Assembly (NCBI RefSeq): GCF_042477335.2
Contig: NC_091262.1
Span: 72,712,001-72,776,000 of the forward strand
Direction of reading: 5' to 3'
Length of the DNA stretch: 64,000 nt
DNA from: Ovis canadensis
Lineage: Eukaryota; Chordata; Mammalia; Artiodactyla; Bovidae
Part shown: positions 31,836 through 44,800 of the stretch, one piece after another
Layout of the letters: every line of letters begins with the position of its first letter
How positions within the stretch are numbered: position 1 is the first letter of the stretch
Program-made: the position numbers and the translations under genes
Notes under the pieces: model-generated
The model's input: only the letters and a program-made list of their open reading frames with translations
What the model was told of the DNA's origin: nothing
Databases searched by the model: none

Positions 31836-34274
31836 AAGGGCCCAGTCTTGAGCCAAAAACCTCTGGACGAGAGGTCAGGGCAGGACAGGTGATAGCATGG
31901 CAGTGCCTGCAGGCACCTGAGCTGGGGCGATTTCCTGAAGGACGGGAAGGATGAAACTCTATGCTACCTCAGTTATTACACACACATACACACTCACACA
32001 CACCTTAGTAGGATAATGTAGAGAAAGAAATAGCAGAAAGAGAAGGGCAGCTAGTCTGCTGACTACAAATGTCAATGTCGTTGCCCTTTAGGGAGAATAA
32101 CCCATAGTCCTCTGGGTCCTAGCAGCCAAGAACCAGAGGAGGAAAGGAACTTGACCACACGTAGCGCCCCCAGTCTCCATGCGTGCACCAGCTCCTCCCT
32201 CCCTCAACCATGACCTCGGAGCGTGGGGACAATGGCCGACACCACTCAGCACCCTTGACAGGACCTGTCACAGCACGAAGCACAAGGGGGAATCCAGGTG
32301 GGCTTGGAGGTTCATTCTGAGCACCAGTTTCTCATTATTTGCCATCTGTCTCCTCAAAGCCAACAGGGCAGCGTTTACAGGTTTCTTTTCTCCAGGAAGG
32401 CGCCACCCAGCTTTCTGGTTAAATCCTTCTTCAACCTTCCTTCATTTCATTCATTTGCAAACATGCATTTAGCACCAAGTGTGTGCTGCAGACTGGGACA
32501 CAGAAATGGGCTAAAGCTGACATTGGCCACATCCTTGCAAAGCTGCAAGTGGCGTCAGGGAGAGAGACCCTGGTCACCACGACTACCACTGGCCCAGGGC
32601 GTCAGCCTATGTGGAATGCCCGCTTACCTGGGTGTTGATTGCTTTCTTTTTTCATGTTGGGTTGATATTTCCCTTCCCTCCCGAGCACTGGAAGCTTTGC
32701 CTTAGTTCTCCCCTGGGTATAAGTGATGGCCCAGACTTCAGACGATGACTCAGCAGACTGGGCTCGACTAAGGCATGGAGAGGGCTCAGTTTCAGACAAA
32801 GGTTAACAGGTTTCCAACCTTCTGTCCTTGCAGATGCCAGCCAGCCATCAGCCAGGAGGCAGGTGAGGACTGTCTGCCCAGGGGATGGGGGGCCGTCCTC
32901 AATATCCAGGGAGGGGCTCTCATCTTGTGACACACCAAGTCTCTCAGAGGTGGCTCAGGCTGAAACAGCACTGGGATGTGTGGAAATGAAACCCATGAGT
33001 ATGTTCTAAACCTCAGGAGCCCCTGGCTGGTAGGAGCCAATGGGAGTCCATGCTCAGCAAACTCCCTGGGGAGCCCCAGGCATTCCCCCACCCCGGCAGG
33101 TGGAGGAGTGGGGGAAGAAATGAGAAATATTGGAAAGAGAAGACTGTCCTTGCATTTAAGCACCGGTGCAAAGAAGGCAGGCTGGAAGCACCGTCGACAG
33201 CAAGTACATCAAATCACATGTCGAAAACATCCCACGGGGCATGACTCACCTGACGGCCTGGTGTCAAGTTCCAGCCTCATGGCTTCACCCTCGTGCTGCA
33301 GGCAGGGCTTTGAAAGGAAAAGAGTGCGTTTGGCTGTCAGACCAGCCTGGCCATAGCCCTTCTCAGCTGATGCGTCTTGACTGGACAGTCAGCCTCTCAG
33401 CTCCATGTTCATCTGAAATGAACTTCCTACTCCCACACAGGGCTGTCATGAAGAGCAACTGTGGGAATGTCAAGTTTAGGGCTTGGAAGTGATTTTTATC
33501 AGTAACTATAAAACAAATAATCCATCACAACATCTGAGGTTTATTATTGATGAGATCACTGAAACACATTTTGTGGCTTTATTTATTGCTCTATCCTTAG
33601 GCTCTGCACATAAAGGACACTCAATAAATAACTACTGAATAAAGAACAAATGAATGAATGTGATTTTCTCTTTAAAATCCTCTTGCCTATGAAAGAAAAT
33701 CAAAGCTTTTAAAGTTGCAACAGAGAAGAAATGCTGTGTTAAAACATCCGCACCTACCACTCCCCACCCCTTCCATCCACCAGCTGTTTCAGCTTTTTTT
33801 CCCTTCACTGTTCTCTAGAGGGGCCAAATCCTTAGCTTCTCGCTCCTCAACAACCCCATCCTGTCTTCACACATCTGGGCCTTGGCTGGCAGTACCTGCC
33901 TCGTGCCCACTTGGGAGATTCTTACTCATCTTCAAAATTCAGTTTAGACATCACTTCTTCCGGGAGACCTTTTCTGAACTCCCCTCCTCTCTGCTCTCAA
34001 CACCATGCTTCCCTGCACTGGGTCCACTGTCCTGTGGCTGCTTCTGCCAGATCTCAGTGTAGAAAAGTTACTGTTGTCCACTCTGTCTCCCCACTGGGGG
34101 CAGGAGAGCTTCCCTGTCCTCTCTTCCTTTCTCCCCTCCTTCCTTCCTTTTATTCATCCATCTTCCCTTCCTCTCTTCCTTTATCTTTCCTTTCTCATTT
34201 TCATTAAACTATCCAGGCATTTTCTACATATCTAGCATAAGGAATACAGTAGCTCATAAGGCACCAGAGACTTG
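31836..34274. other. Non-genic DNA with old repeats
   Basis: CA-rich patch at about 31978-32005. L2-type 3' ends at about 33560-33660 and 33880-34010. A TTCC-rich tract at about 34130-34195. No coding exon is recognised. Confidence 0.4.
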
Positions 34275-34279
34275 GCCTT

Positions 34280-34970
34280 CATGAGGCTTGTATTACGGTG
34301 ATGGTGGAGGTGATGGAGGTGGTGGAGGTGATGGTGGTGATGATGGTGTTGGTGGTGTTGGTGGTAATGGTGGTGATGACTAAGGAGGTGGTGGAGGTGG
34401 TGGTGGTGGAGGTGGAGGTGATGGTGTTGGTGGTAACGGTGGTAATGTTGAGGAGGTGGTGGAGGTGGTGATGGTGGAGGTGGAGGTGATGGTGGTGATG
34501 ATGGTGTTGGTGGTAATGGTGGTAATGTTGAGGAGATGGTGGAGGTGGTGGTGGTGGAGGTGGAGGTGATGGTGGTGATGATGGTGTTGGTGGTAATGGT
34601 GGTAATGTTGAGGAGATGGTGGAGGTGGTGGTGGTGGAGGTGGAGGTGATGGTGGTGATGATGGTGTTGGTGGTAATGGTGGTAATGTTGAGGAGGTGGT
34701 GGAGGTGGTGATGGTGGAGGTGGAGGTGATGGTGATTATGATGGTGTTGATGGTAATGGTGATGACTGAGGAGGTGGTGGAGGTGGAGGTGATGGTGGTG
34801 ATGATGGTATAGGTGGTGGTAATGGTGGTGATGACGGAGGAGGTGGTGGAGGTGGTGATGGTGGAGGTGGAGATGACGGTGGTGATGGTGGTGTTGGTGG
34901 TGGTAATGGTGGTGATGACTGAGGAGGTGGTGGAGGTGATGGTGGTGATGATGGTGTTGGTGGTGGTGCA
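34280..34970. repeat. GGT/GAT-rich minisatellite with 80-bp higher-order period
   Basis: Built from GGT, GAT and GGA triplets. The marker ATGGTGTTG recurs at 34421, 34501, 34581, 34661 and 34741, exactly 80 bp apart, with looser copies on both sides. Because 80 is not a multiple of three, an antisense ORF rotates between Thr/Ser-, Pro- and His-rich text. It is not a protein gene. Confidence 0.93.
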
Positions 34971-34998
34971 GACAGTCAACAAATCCTTATCCTAATAA

Positions 34999-35106
34999 AC
35001 ACGATCAATCGCTCAGTTATGTCCAACTCTGCAACCCCATGGATTGTAGCCCCACAGAGCCTCTGTCCATGGGGTTTTCCAGGCCAGAATACCGGATGGG
35101 TTGCCA
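34999..35106 (-). mobile_element. Bov-A SINE fragment
   Basis: A reverse Bov-A monomer part, 'cgctcagttatgtccaactc' to 'ggttttccaggccagaatac', directly beside the minisatellite. Confidence 0.75.
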
Positions 35107-37660
35107 ACTTCCAGCTGACAGAATACATGCTGTTATTTCCCTTTCCTCTGCTTGAAACTGCAACATGTTTCAATCTTCAGGAACCTCAGCTTTCAGGAGT
35201 TCTCAGCCATGGATCCCTGGATGGGAATGAAGTTTCTGAAGGGAGCCAGGTATCAGTGACAGACAGGTAGGAGAAACAGCAGAGGGTTCCTAGAGTGGGA
35301 AAGGGGTGCCCAAGATGGGATTCCCCCCTCAGCTTGTCCTCCACTACCATCCATTCGTCTGTTCACTCATCCACTACATGTCTTCACTGAACATTTCTCT
35401 GTGGCTGGTAGCTTCTGGGGGTATAGTGTTAAAAAATGCCCCCAAGGTGCCACAAATGCAGGTTTTCCTAGACAAAGTACAATGGCTCCTCTTCCTTTTG
35501 TCTGGAATCCAGTGGAAGAAAGGTCTAAGATTCATCTCTAGGTTTGCTATGCCAGAGCCTGCTATCAAGATAATTAAGTCCTCAAACTTTGAAGTTTAAT
35601 AAAAAGAAAAAAAAATACAGTTGAACCCCTTGCTTGAGAAGCAAAGGAACTGAGATGGCAATCGGGGTGCCCAGAGTCTTAGAAATCTTTGGGGCCTCAG
35701 GCTTGGGCCTGGGAGGAAGTGAGAGAGAGGTGAGGAGGAGGCCAAGGGGTCCAGGTGAAAAGAGGTCCCTCTGGGACCTGGAATGCTGCCTGCCTGCGCA
35801 AACAGGAGGCAGTGAGCATGACCACGTGGCCCCAGGCTGGTGGGTGCCACCAGCTGGCTTTTCCCTTCACTCCATCTCTAACTAAAGGGACAATGTATGC
35901 CAGCAGCTCTCACCTCCCACCTGGCGGGTGACAGCCTCAGCCACAGGGCCTTCTTGGGAAGATGAAAGCTCCTCTTGGCCTCTGGAGGATGGTGGCAGGA
36001 AGCAGCTTTGTCACTTTTGGGGCGACATGTGATCATTTCCTCTGTCCTTCCCAGTGGTTTTCTGAAGCGATGCCGTAAGCCAGCTTTCCCTTGAACTCCT
36101 CTTTCAATGGGACTTTGATTCTGGAGCAGTTGCATAACGTCAATTTAGACCGACCTCCCACCATCAGGATGCCTGGCTGACCTCCTGTTTCTGCGGCGCC
36201 GCTGGGTCGTCAAAGAGAAATCAAGGGCAGCTTCCGGTGCTGGGTAAGGGTCCTCACAGCTGAGCGTTTCTCAGGTCACCACTCCCTCAAGTGCTGGCCC
36301 CTACCCACCTTTCCAGAAGCATTGCTGCTAACCCTTCACATGTCCAGGCTGCAGCTAAACGCCATGCATCCTTTCTCCCAAGCATCTCCCTGCCCTCCAG
36401 CTCTCTAGAGCTGCAGACAAAGAGACTCCTCAAGTCAAATTCCACCAGGTCCGGAGAGCATCCCTGATTCCTTGTAGCTGGATGAGGACACACGTTTCCA
36501 ATAGCATGGATCACAGGCTATTTGCTGCTTGTCATCTCTTCTCTGCCTGGTTTCAATACCACCACCACCAGCACCCTTGACCCTATGAACCTGTGTGTCC
36601 AGCCCGCATCTGGTGGACATGGGGACTTACTTCCTTCAGCCATGGGGGTGTGGTCAGCAGACAGAGCCCAGCTCTCCACTCCTTCAGGGTCTGCCCTTCC
36701 CGGGGGAAGGATACATCCAATGACGAAGCAAGATGGGGATGTAAAGGTCCAGCCATCTCAGCCCAAGATGGACAACTCTACTGAACAATGTTCCCTCCTG
36801 AGCTCAGGGGTGGCCAAAGCTCTGGGGAGCTGGCACTCCAGTTCCCCTTTCTCATCTGCCCTAATCCTGTCTCCTCTCACTTCCGTTCACGATGTTGATC
36901 CCCACCAAGGGTCATCTACCCCAAACTCCAACTCAGTGCTGCCTGCTTTCCGAGAACACAGTCAGCGGCGCTGGGCCTTCTCCCGGGCTTCTCTGTTTCT
37001 TCTTTCGTTCTGCAAATCTTGATCCAGCCTTGACCACATGCAGACACCGTTCTGAGCAGTTGAAATTTGGCAGTAAAATATGTGGGACTTGAAGATACGT
37101 GGGAAGAGAGATGAGAAACAGCAAACAAACGAATAAGATCGTGTAAATGCTGTGAGAATAGACAGGTGATGGATCAGAGAGTGACTTGTAGGGAGCCAGC
37201 CTGGATGGAGCAGGAGGGTGAGGAAAAGCTTCTGTGAGGGAGAGAACTCTGATGTGAGTGATAAAGGCTGAGAAGGAGCCAGACATGGGAAGCCTGTTCT
37301 GTGTGGTTGTTTTTGTCTAACTGCGTCCTGGACATTTTACCAAATGCTCCTAGGCTCCAAGTGGCCTCCCCTGTCCCCAGTCCTTACTACACTCCTCTGC
37401 TTGTATTTATGATCTCAGGAGATGCCACCTCTGTCACCAACGACTCAACCCTGATCCCCCTCCCAGCCCCTCATCCCCAGGTCCTGATGCCACTGCGGTG
37501 ACCACACCCCCAAGCCGGTCGCAAGCTGCCAGCACCTGTCATCAGCTGTTGCAATACTCACCTGACAGGTCGCCCTTCTCTGTCGCCATCCTCCTCGCTC
37601 TTGAGATCCAGACCCAGCGTCCCTTCTTTATAAACCCTCCATCTGACCCCACCCTCACCT
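35107..37660. other. Unassigned non-genic DNA
   Basis: An L2-like internal segment lies at about 36975-37290. The other ORFs show no domain. No gene is recognised. Confidence 0.35.
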
Positions 37661-37694
37661 GTCTCTCAAAATGAAGCACTCCCAACTCTGGGAT

Positions 37695-38160
37695 CACCCA
37701 GCACCTGGTGTATTAACATGCTGGGGCAGTGTCCCAGTGAACCTCAAACTGGGAGGCTTGGACAGCAGCAGTTTATTCTCCCACAGTTCTGGACGCGGGA
37801 AGTCTGAGATCAAGGTGTCATTGGGGCTGCACTCTCCTGGGGACTCTGGAGAGGATCCTTTCTGTCTTGTCCCAGCTTCTGGTGGTGGGCGGAAGTCCCT
37901 GATGTCTCCTGGCTTGCAGCAGCATCAGCCTAATCCTTGCCTCTATCATCACGTGACACCCCCTCGTGTCTCTTCACATCATCCTAAATCTGTGTGTGCT
38001 TGTCTCTGTTCAAATTTCCTCTTTGGGGAAGGACGCAGATTGCATGGGGGTAGGGCTCACTCTAACGGAGTCATTTTAACTTAACTACTATTGTAAAGAT
38101 CCTACTTTCAAATAAGTCGCATCCTGAGACATGAGGGTTGAAGACTTCAACACATCTTTT
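37695..38160 (+). mobile_element. Ancient mammalian interspersed repeat (LTR- or DNA-type)
   Basis: It carries 'cccacagttctggacgcggg', 'gaagtctgagatcaaggtgtc' and, at the end, 'gacttcaacacatctttt', an order I recognise from a common old mammalian repeat. The family cannot be named with confidence. Confidence 0.5.
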
Positions 38161-38479
38161 CAGCCCATGACACCTGCCAGGCCCCTACCTTAGTCTCACA
38201 TCTTGGCATCACCTTCTTCATTCCTCCATCCCCTTTCCAACATCTAGATTTACAGCAATTATCATTATTTTTATTTGGCAGCACAATTCTTTTTTAAAGC
38301 ATAATTTTATATCTCACTCTGATATAATGCGCACAAAGGGGAGATGCTTTCTGATTAAAGGGGAGGGTGGTAAGGACTGAAGGTAATCACGCTGGCCATG
38401 GCACCTTCACTAGCTGGCCTTTGAGGTCTGGGGTGCCATGACCCGCAGTGGAGAAGCCCTGGCTGGACAGCCAGACCCT

Positions 38480-38790
38480 TGGTAGTGAGCCTGGACCTTG
38501 GCCAGTGGGAACCCTAGAAGCGCAGGTATGTGTCCTCACTTCCTCAAACCCAAACTTCAGCTTCAATGCTGTCTCCCCTGATGACCTGGGGACAAATAGT
38601 AACACCCTGCTTTCTCTCCCTCAACCCTGTCCTGCTTTATTTTCCTCCCTAGCATGTGTCACCCTACTTATTTGCTGTTTGCCAGCACTAGAATGCAAGT
38701 TTTGTAAGGACAGGCACCTCCTTGCTTTTCTTCCAGTGGCTAGAACAGTTTCTGGTAGCTGGTAGATGCTCAGCAATTATTTGTTGGGTG
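38480..38790 (+). mobile_element. L2 LINE 3' end
   Basis: 'gtctcccctgatgacc', 'cactagaatgcaagttttg', 'ggacaggcacctccttgc' and 'agatgctcagcaattatttg' follow the L2 3'-end order. Confidence 0.6.
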
Positions 38791-38804
38791 GATAGCCTTT
38801 TTCT

Positions 38805-39165
38805 TTTAACAGCTTTATTGAGAAATAACTCTTGTTCCAAACAACTCAGGCATTTGAAGTGTACCATTCAAATGAGTTTCAGTGTACTCATCGAACTCGG
38901 AAAAACACAGTAGACCATCATCGTGAGATTTCCTTCTCTGAATGACACTAGACACAAGTTGCTCAACACTAGTTGAACAGTTTATTATGTATATTAGTTC
39001 ATGAGGAAGGGAAAATGAGGAGTTCTGACTATGAGATGAGCACCGACATGGAATGTTTTTGTAAGTAATGTTTTTATCTTGTGAGAAACCACAGGTATTA
39101 TACTAAGAAATCAAATACTGTATATAAGCTGACACTTTAGGAATAGATATTAAAAGTTGCATAAT
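38805..39165 (-). mobile_element. L1 3' end fragment (probable)
   Basis: 'aacagctttattgagaaata' on the plus strand is typical of the reversed 3' region of old L1 elements. The rest is AT-rich and diverged. Confidence 0.45.
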
Positions 39166-39300
39166 GTTGTTATTCAGTCAGTAAGTCATGTCCGATTCTG
39201 TGTAGCCCCCTAGACTGCAGCATGCCAGGCCTCCCTGTCCTTCACTATGTCCTGAAATTTGCTCAAATTCATGCACATTGAATCCACTGAGTTGATGATG
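39166..39300 (-). mobile_element. BovB 3'-terminal fragment
   Basis: The reverse BovB tail, 'gttattcagtcagtaagtc' to 'gagttgatgatgcc'. Diverged. Confidence 0.72.
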
Positions 39301-39375
39301 CCTTCCATATTATACAACATAAAGGCTGTATAATAAAATAACACAAATTCATTAAATTAAAAAAGTTGAGCAGCT

Positions 39376-39594
39376 GTGCTGTGTGTATGCAGTCATGTCC
39401 AACTCTTTGTGACCTCAAGGACTGTACTCCACCAAGCTCCTCTGTCCATGGAGTTTTCCAAGCAAGAATACTGGAGTGGGTTGCCATTTTCTCCTCCAGG
39501 GGATCTTCCAGACCCAGGGATTGAACCCAAGTTTCTTGCGTCTCCTGCGGTGGCAGGCAGGTTCTTTATCAGTGCACCATCAGGGAAACCCTAT
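39376..39594 (-). mobile_element. Bov-tA SINE
   Basis: Reverse element, 'ctgtgctgtgtgtatgcagtc' region to 'ggttctttatcagtgcacc'. Confidence 0.83.
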
Positions 39595-39879
39595 AAGAGC
39601 TGTAGCTGATGTCTTTTATTTTTATTTGCTGAGAACCCACTACCCAAAAACTTCCCCTTCCCGATCTCTGGATGTTTCTTGTTGCTATGGCAGCTGCCAC
39701 AGTGGTTCAACATGTACCCAAACTCTGTACATGACTGATTAGCCCTAAGAGAGCTCCAGAGGAGGGCTGGGCCCTTCAGAATCTGGACTCCAAACTAACT
39801 TACGCTCCATCTGACTGTTTGCTGGAGAAAAGAGATGTGAGCGTGGAGCCCTTGGCGATTTTGCTCCGCCATGTGGACT
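39595..39879. other. Unassigned non-genic DNA
   Basis: Short unique-looking stretch. Its end, gccatgtggact (39868-39879), is the target duplication of the following BovB. Confidence 0.5.
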
Positions 39880-41848
39880 CAGTCAGTTCAGTTCAGTTCA
39901 GTCGCTCAGTCGTGTCCGACTCTTTGCGACCCCATGAATCGCAGCACGCCAGGCCTCCCTGTCCATCATCAATTCCCAGAGTTCACTCAGACTCATGTCC
40001 ATCGAGTTGATGATGCCATCCAGCCATCTCATCCTCTGTCGTCCCCTTCTCCTCCTGCCCCCAATCCCTACCAGCATCAGAGTCTTTTCCAATGAGTCAA
40101 CTCTTCGCAAGAGGTGGCAAAAGTATTGGAGTTTCAGCTTTAACATCAGTCCTTCCAAAGAACACCCAGGACTGATCTCCTTTAGAATGGACTAGTTGGA
40201 TCTCCTTGCAGTCCAACAGACTCTCAAGAGTCTTCTCCAACACCACAGTTCAAAAGCGTCAATTCCTCGGTGCTCAGCTTTCTTCACAGTCCAACTCTCA
40301 CATCCATACATGACCACTGGAAAAACCATAGCCTTGACTAGATGGACCTTTGCTGGCAAAGTAATGTCTCTGCTTTTCAATATGCTATCTAGGTTGGTCA
40401 TAACTTTTCTTCCAAGGAATTAAAAGCGTCTTTTAATTTCATGGTTATAATCACCATCTGCAGTGATTTTGGAGCCCAAAAAATAAAGTCTGACACTGTT
40501 TCCACTCTTTCCCCATCTATTTCCCGTGAATTGATGGGACCAGATGCCATGATCTTCGTTTTCTGAATGTTGAGCTGTAAGTCAACTTTTTCACTCCTCT
40601 TTTACTTTCATCAAGAGGCTTTTTAGCTCCTCTTCACTTTCTGCCATAAGGGTGGTGTCATCTGCATATCTGAGGTGATTGATATTTCTCCCGGCAATCT
40701 TAATTTCAGCTTGTGCTTCTTTCAGCCCAGCCTATCTCATGATGTGCTCTACATATAAGTTAAATAAGCAGGGTGACAATAGACAGCCTTGATGTACTCC
40801 TTTTCCTATTTGGAACCAGTCTGTTGTTCCATGTCCAGTTCTAACTGTTGCTTCCTGACCTGCATATAGGTTTCTCAAGAGGCAGGTCAGGTGGTCTGGT
40901 ATTTCCATCTCTTTCAGAATTTTCCACAGTTTATTGTGATCCACACAGTCAAAGGCTTTGGCATAGTCAATAAAGCAGAAATAGATGTTTTTCTGGAACT
41001 CTCTTGCTTTTTCCATGATCCAGCGGATGTTGGCAATTTGATCTCTGGTTCCTCTGCCTTTTCTAAAACCAGCTTGAACATCTGGAAGTTCATGGTTCAC
41101 GTATTGCTGAAGCTTGGCTTGGAGAATTTTGAGCATTACTTTACTAGCCTGTGAGATGAATGCAATTGTGTGGTAGTTTGAGCATTCTTTTGCATTGCCT
41201 TTCTTTGGGATTGGAATGAAAACTGACCTTTTCCAGTCCTGTGGCCACTGCTGAGTTTTCCAAATTTGCTAGCATATTGAGTGCACCACTTTCACAGAAT
41301 CATCTTTCAGGATTTAAAATAGCTCAACTGGAATTCCATCGCCTCCACTAGCTTTGTTCATAGTGATGCTTTCTAAGGCCCACTCGACTTCACATTCCAA
41401 GACGTCTGACTCTAGGTGAGTGACCACACCATTGTGATTATCTGGGTCATGAAGATCTTTTTTGTACAGTTATTCTGTGTATTCTTGCCACCTCTTCTTA
41501 ATATCTTCTGCTTCTGTTAGGTCCATACCATTTCTGTCTTTTATCGAGTCCATCTTTGCATGAAATATTCCCTTGGTATCTCTAATTTTCTTGAAGAGGT
41601 CTCTAGTCTTTCCTGTTCTGTTGTTTGCCTCTATTTCTTTGCATTGATCTCTGGGGAAGGCTTTCTTATCTCTCCTTGCTATTCTTTGGAACTCTGCATT
41701 CAGATGCTTAAATTTCCTTTTCTCCTTTGCTTTTCACTTCTCTTCTTTTCACAGCTATTTGTAAGGCCTCCCCAGACAGCCATTTTGCTTTTTGCATTTT
41801 TTTTCCATGAGGATGGTCTTGATCCCTGTCTCCTGTACAATGTCACAT
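39880..41848 (-). mobile_element. BovB (RTE) LINE, reverse orientation, 5'-truncated
   Basis: A 1.97-kb copy on the minus strand. It encodes the reverse-transcriptase motifs PDVQAGFRKGRGTRDQIAN, DYAKAFDCVDHN and YADD (codons at 40668-40657). It is flanked by gccatgtggact and gccacgtggact (39868-39879, 41849-41860), a 12-bp duplication with one mismatch. No single frame spans it, so it is dead. It extends slightly further 5' than the copy at 20885. Confidence 0.93.
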
Positions 41849-41860
41849 GCCACGTGGACT

Positions 41861-44800
41861 AAGAGAGGATAAACTGGTGTACAGTAAGAGAGAAATATAA
41901 AGCAATAGAAGAAGGAAATGGAGAGGGAGACAAGGAGGAGAGAGTGATAAGGGGAAGAGGAAGAAAGAAGAAGACAATTCAAAAGCACCCAGGATGCTCT
42001 CAGCAGTATTTAGGGGATCAGTTATTCATTGCCCAATAATAACAAACAACCATAGGACTTCAGTGGTATAGGATCAGCCTTGCTGGTATGTTCATACAAA
42101 GCCAGCTAGGAGACTGGGTGCTCTTGACTTTTTCTGGGCTTGCTGGTGTGTCAGGAAGTTGGCTGACTGACACCTAATCTAAGCTGGCTTCCCCAGGTAT
42201 GCCTGAGTGACTCAGCTGTGTTCCACTTCTCTCTCACTCTCCCCTAGACCAGCCTGTCTATCTTCTTCTCCTGGTGATGGCAGAGACAAAAGAACTCAAG
42301 TGGAAACATGCAAGGCCAGGGCTGAGAACTAGCCACCTTAATCTGTAGATCAAAGTAAGTCTTGCTGTCGAACCGGGATCTGAATGGACCGCACTACGTG
42401 TCCATGTGCAAAGCGCATGCGTGGAGGGAGAGGCGCGCGGAGTCGGGGTGGTGTTTGCAATCTACACCACGGATGCTTGACTGGGATCCTGACAACGTAT
42501 AAAAATGAAGACTTTAATGGTCCCTATTCTTGGTGAGAGTGCTGAGTGAACCCACTTCAGATGTACCTCATTGCTCCTCTGCGTCGATGAAAGTGATGCT
42601 CTCTCCAATCCTCTTAGCAGTGAGAGCTCCTGCCTAGTCTCCCCGGACTCATAAGCCTTTCCCAGATTGCTCAGGGCCTCCAGCCACAGTCTGCGCTCCA
42701 GTTCGATTCATGGTCCTTTTCAGTATGGTCCCAACTTGCTCTGCTTGCCTCATCTCTTCTTTTTCTGCCCTTTCTACCCTGCGGCTCAGTCAAGCAGCAT
42801 CACTACCCATCCTCTGCCATGTCTGCCAGGCCGCGTGCTCCATGTCAGTCACAGGTTGGCTGCTGGTCTGCTCCAAAACATCTTCACTCTGGAACCCAAA
42901 CTCCTTCCCAAACACTCACGCTGGGGATGGGAAATGCGAGCAGGGTGAGCTGCGCATGCTCCTAAAGCTTGTTCCCAGAAGGGACACACCATCACTTCTG
43001 CGCTTCTGCATTGTTTGAATGTCCAGAGTCAACACGTCACCTTTTCCCAGGGAAGGCACAGCAATATACTCCAGGTTCAAAACCCCTGAAATCCTTTGTT
43101 GGGGGGGAAAAAATTAAATAGGTTGGAAACTGTTGTTGCCAAGTGCTTTCAAGTTTACAAATAAGATTTTTACAGGCAACATATTTACATGGCTATCAAC
43201 AACAACATTGGGTAAAAATAGAAATGTTTCTTTTTAAAAGATATCCAAAGCATGAGGATGGTTTTTGTTTTTTGAAAACGGTTACTTTCTTACTCCTAAG
43301 TAAAACCTCTTTTATATCGGAGATAGATTGTTTTCTGGAAACAAAGCCAGTTGGAAATGAGACCCACTTTTATTGCAAAGGAAAAAGTCAACAAATTTGA
43401 AATACCTATCCTGTGTAAAAAAACAAACAAACACAAAACACATCTCATCTTTAAGAATGATACTTTCAAGTACTTTACAAAAGATAAGCTGAAAATTTCT
43501 CTGTAGTAGCAAAGCTTTCAACATAATTCCTTATTTTCTAAAGAGTCAGTCTGAAAGATTCTTTTTATAAAACTTATTATATTGATAATATATTTCAAAT
43601 CAAGACTTTGAAAATGACTATCTTACTATAAAGTGTATTCTGATAATATAACACATTGATAGTATAGTTTGCTTACATGTATATAAGAAAAGAATTTCAC
43701 ATGTGGTGTTACTTCTGAAAATATACCCTGAATCCTTCATATCTTCCAGTCTAAACAAATACTGCATCTGTGCTTATACTCTTTCCCCATAAAAATATTG
43801 TTTTGACTTAAGAAATAAATGTTGAAAAATATTCTCCAGTACACCTTTCCATTAGTGTTTCACCGAAAATAATAGTTTTTTTTTAAGGCATATTTCATTG
43901 CTCAAACAACATCTGCAAATCTAGCAAACGTCTTAATTTGAGACGTGTTAGTCTCGATACTGTCATCCAACTATAGAGCCAACCACCCACATGAGGAATT
44001 TGTTTGATTCAAATCCCCATTTTGAGTCTCCAGCAATGTTTTCTCTGGTTCATTAAGCAGTATTTGCTAACAAATGGGTCCATCTCAGTTTTTTGTCATA
44101 TTATTTTTCCATACATTAGTTTAGTCATTGTTCTAAAGCAAACAGTATGTGATCTTTCGCTTTCATTATTAAGAAAGATATCTAAAAAGAAGCTTCTTCT
44201 GGGAAACTGGTCACATCATCTTTCCTGACCTGGGTCCTGGCTATTTGGATGGGTTCAGTTTGTGAATATTTAATAAGCTGCACACTTAAGCAATATGTGA
44301 CTGGTTCTATATGTGTATTATACTTAAAGAAAGCATATTTAAAGAGATTCTTAAAAAGTGTTATTAAATTAGATAGCATTTTACAACATAACTGATTGAA
44401 ATATACATGAGTTTAAACACTGCTGAAAATATCTAAAGGTTAGTATTAGTTTTTAAATAGCTGGCTAATTGTGATTATTCCATACAATCGGAGCTAATAG
44501 TGCAAACAACAACATCTGCTGAGGAGTCAACTGTCTAGAACTGTGTTCTGTAGCAAGCAACCCAAAACTTGGTCAAATAACAGCTTAAACAAATGAGGGT
44601 TGTTTCTTCTTCTTTTTTTTTTTTTTCATACAGCAGAAAGATAACAGTGCTTGGCATCAAGCAGAGACGTCAGCACTAGCCTTTACCACTGCCTTGTCCT
44701 TTCTCTCAAGATCACAAAGGAGCTGCCACACCTCTCATCATCACATCTGCATTCCAGAAAGGAGGAAGGAGGAAGGGTATTATCTACATTAAAAAAAGAA

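Noticed and set aside
34380-34982. 200-codon minus-strand ORF rich in Thr, Pro and His
   Set aside because: It is a translation of the 80-bp minisatellite. The composition changes each time the repeat rotates the frame, and there is no start context or domain.
36522-37022. 166-codon plus-strand ORF
   Set aside because: Overlaps other ORFs in both strands, with no motif, signal peptide or similarity that I recognise.
42400-42460. CpG island promoter
   Set aside because: Only a few clustered CpG sites over about 60 bp, far too short for an island, and no gene follows.
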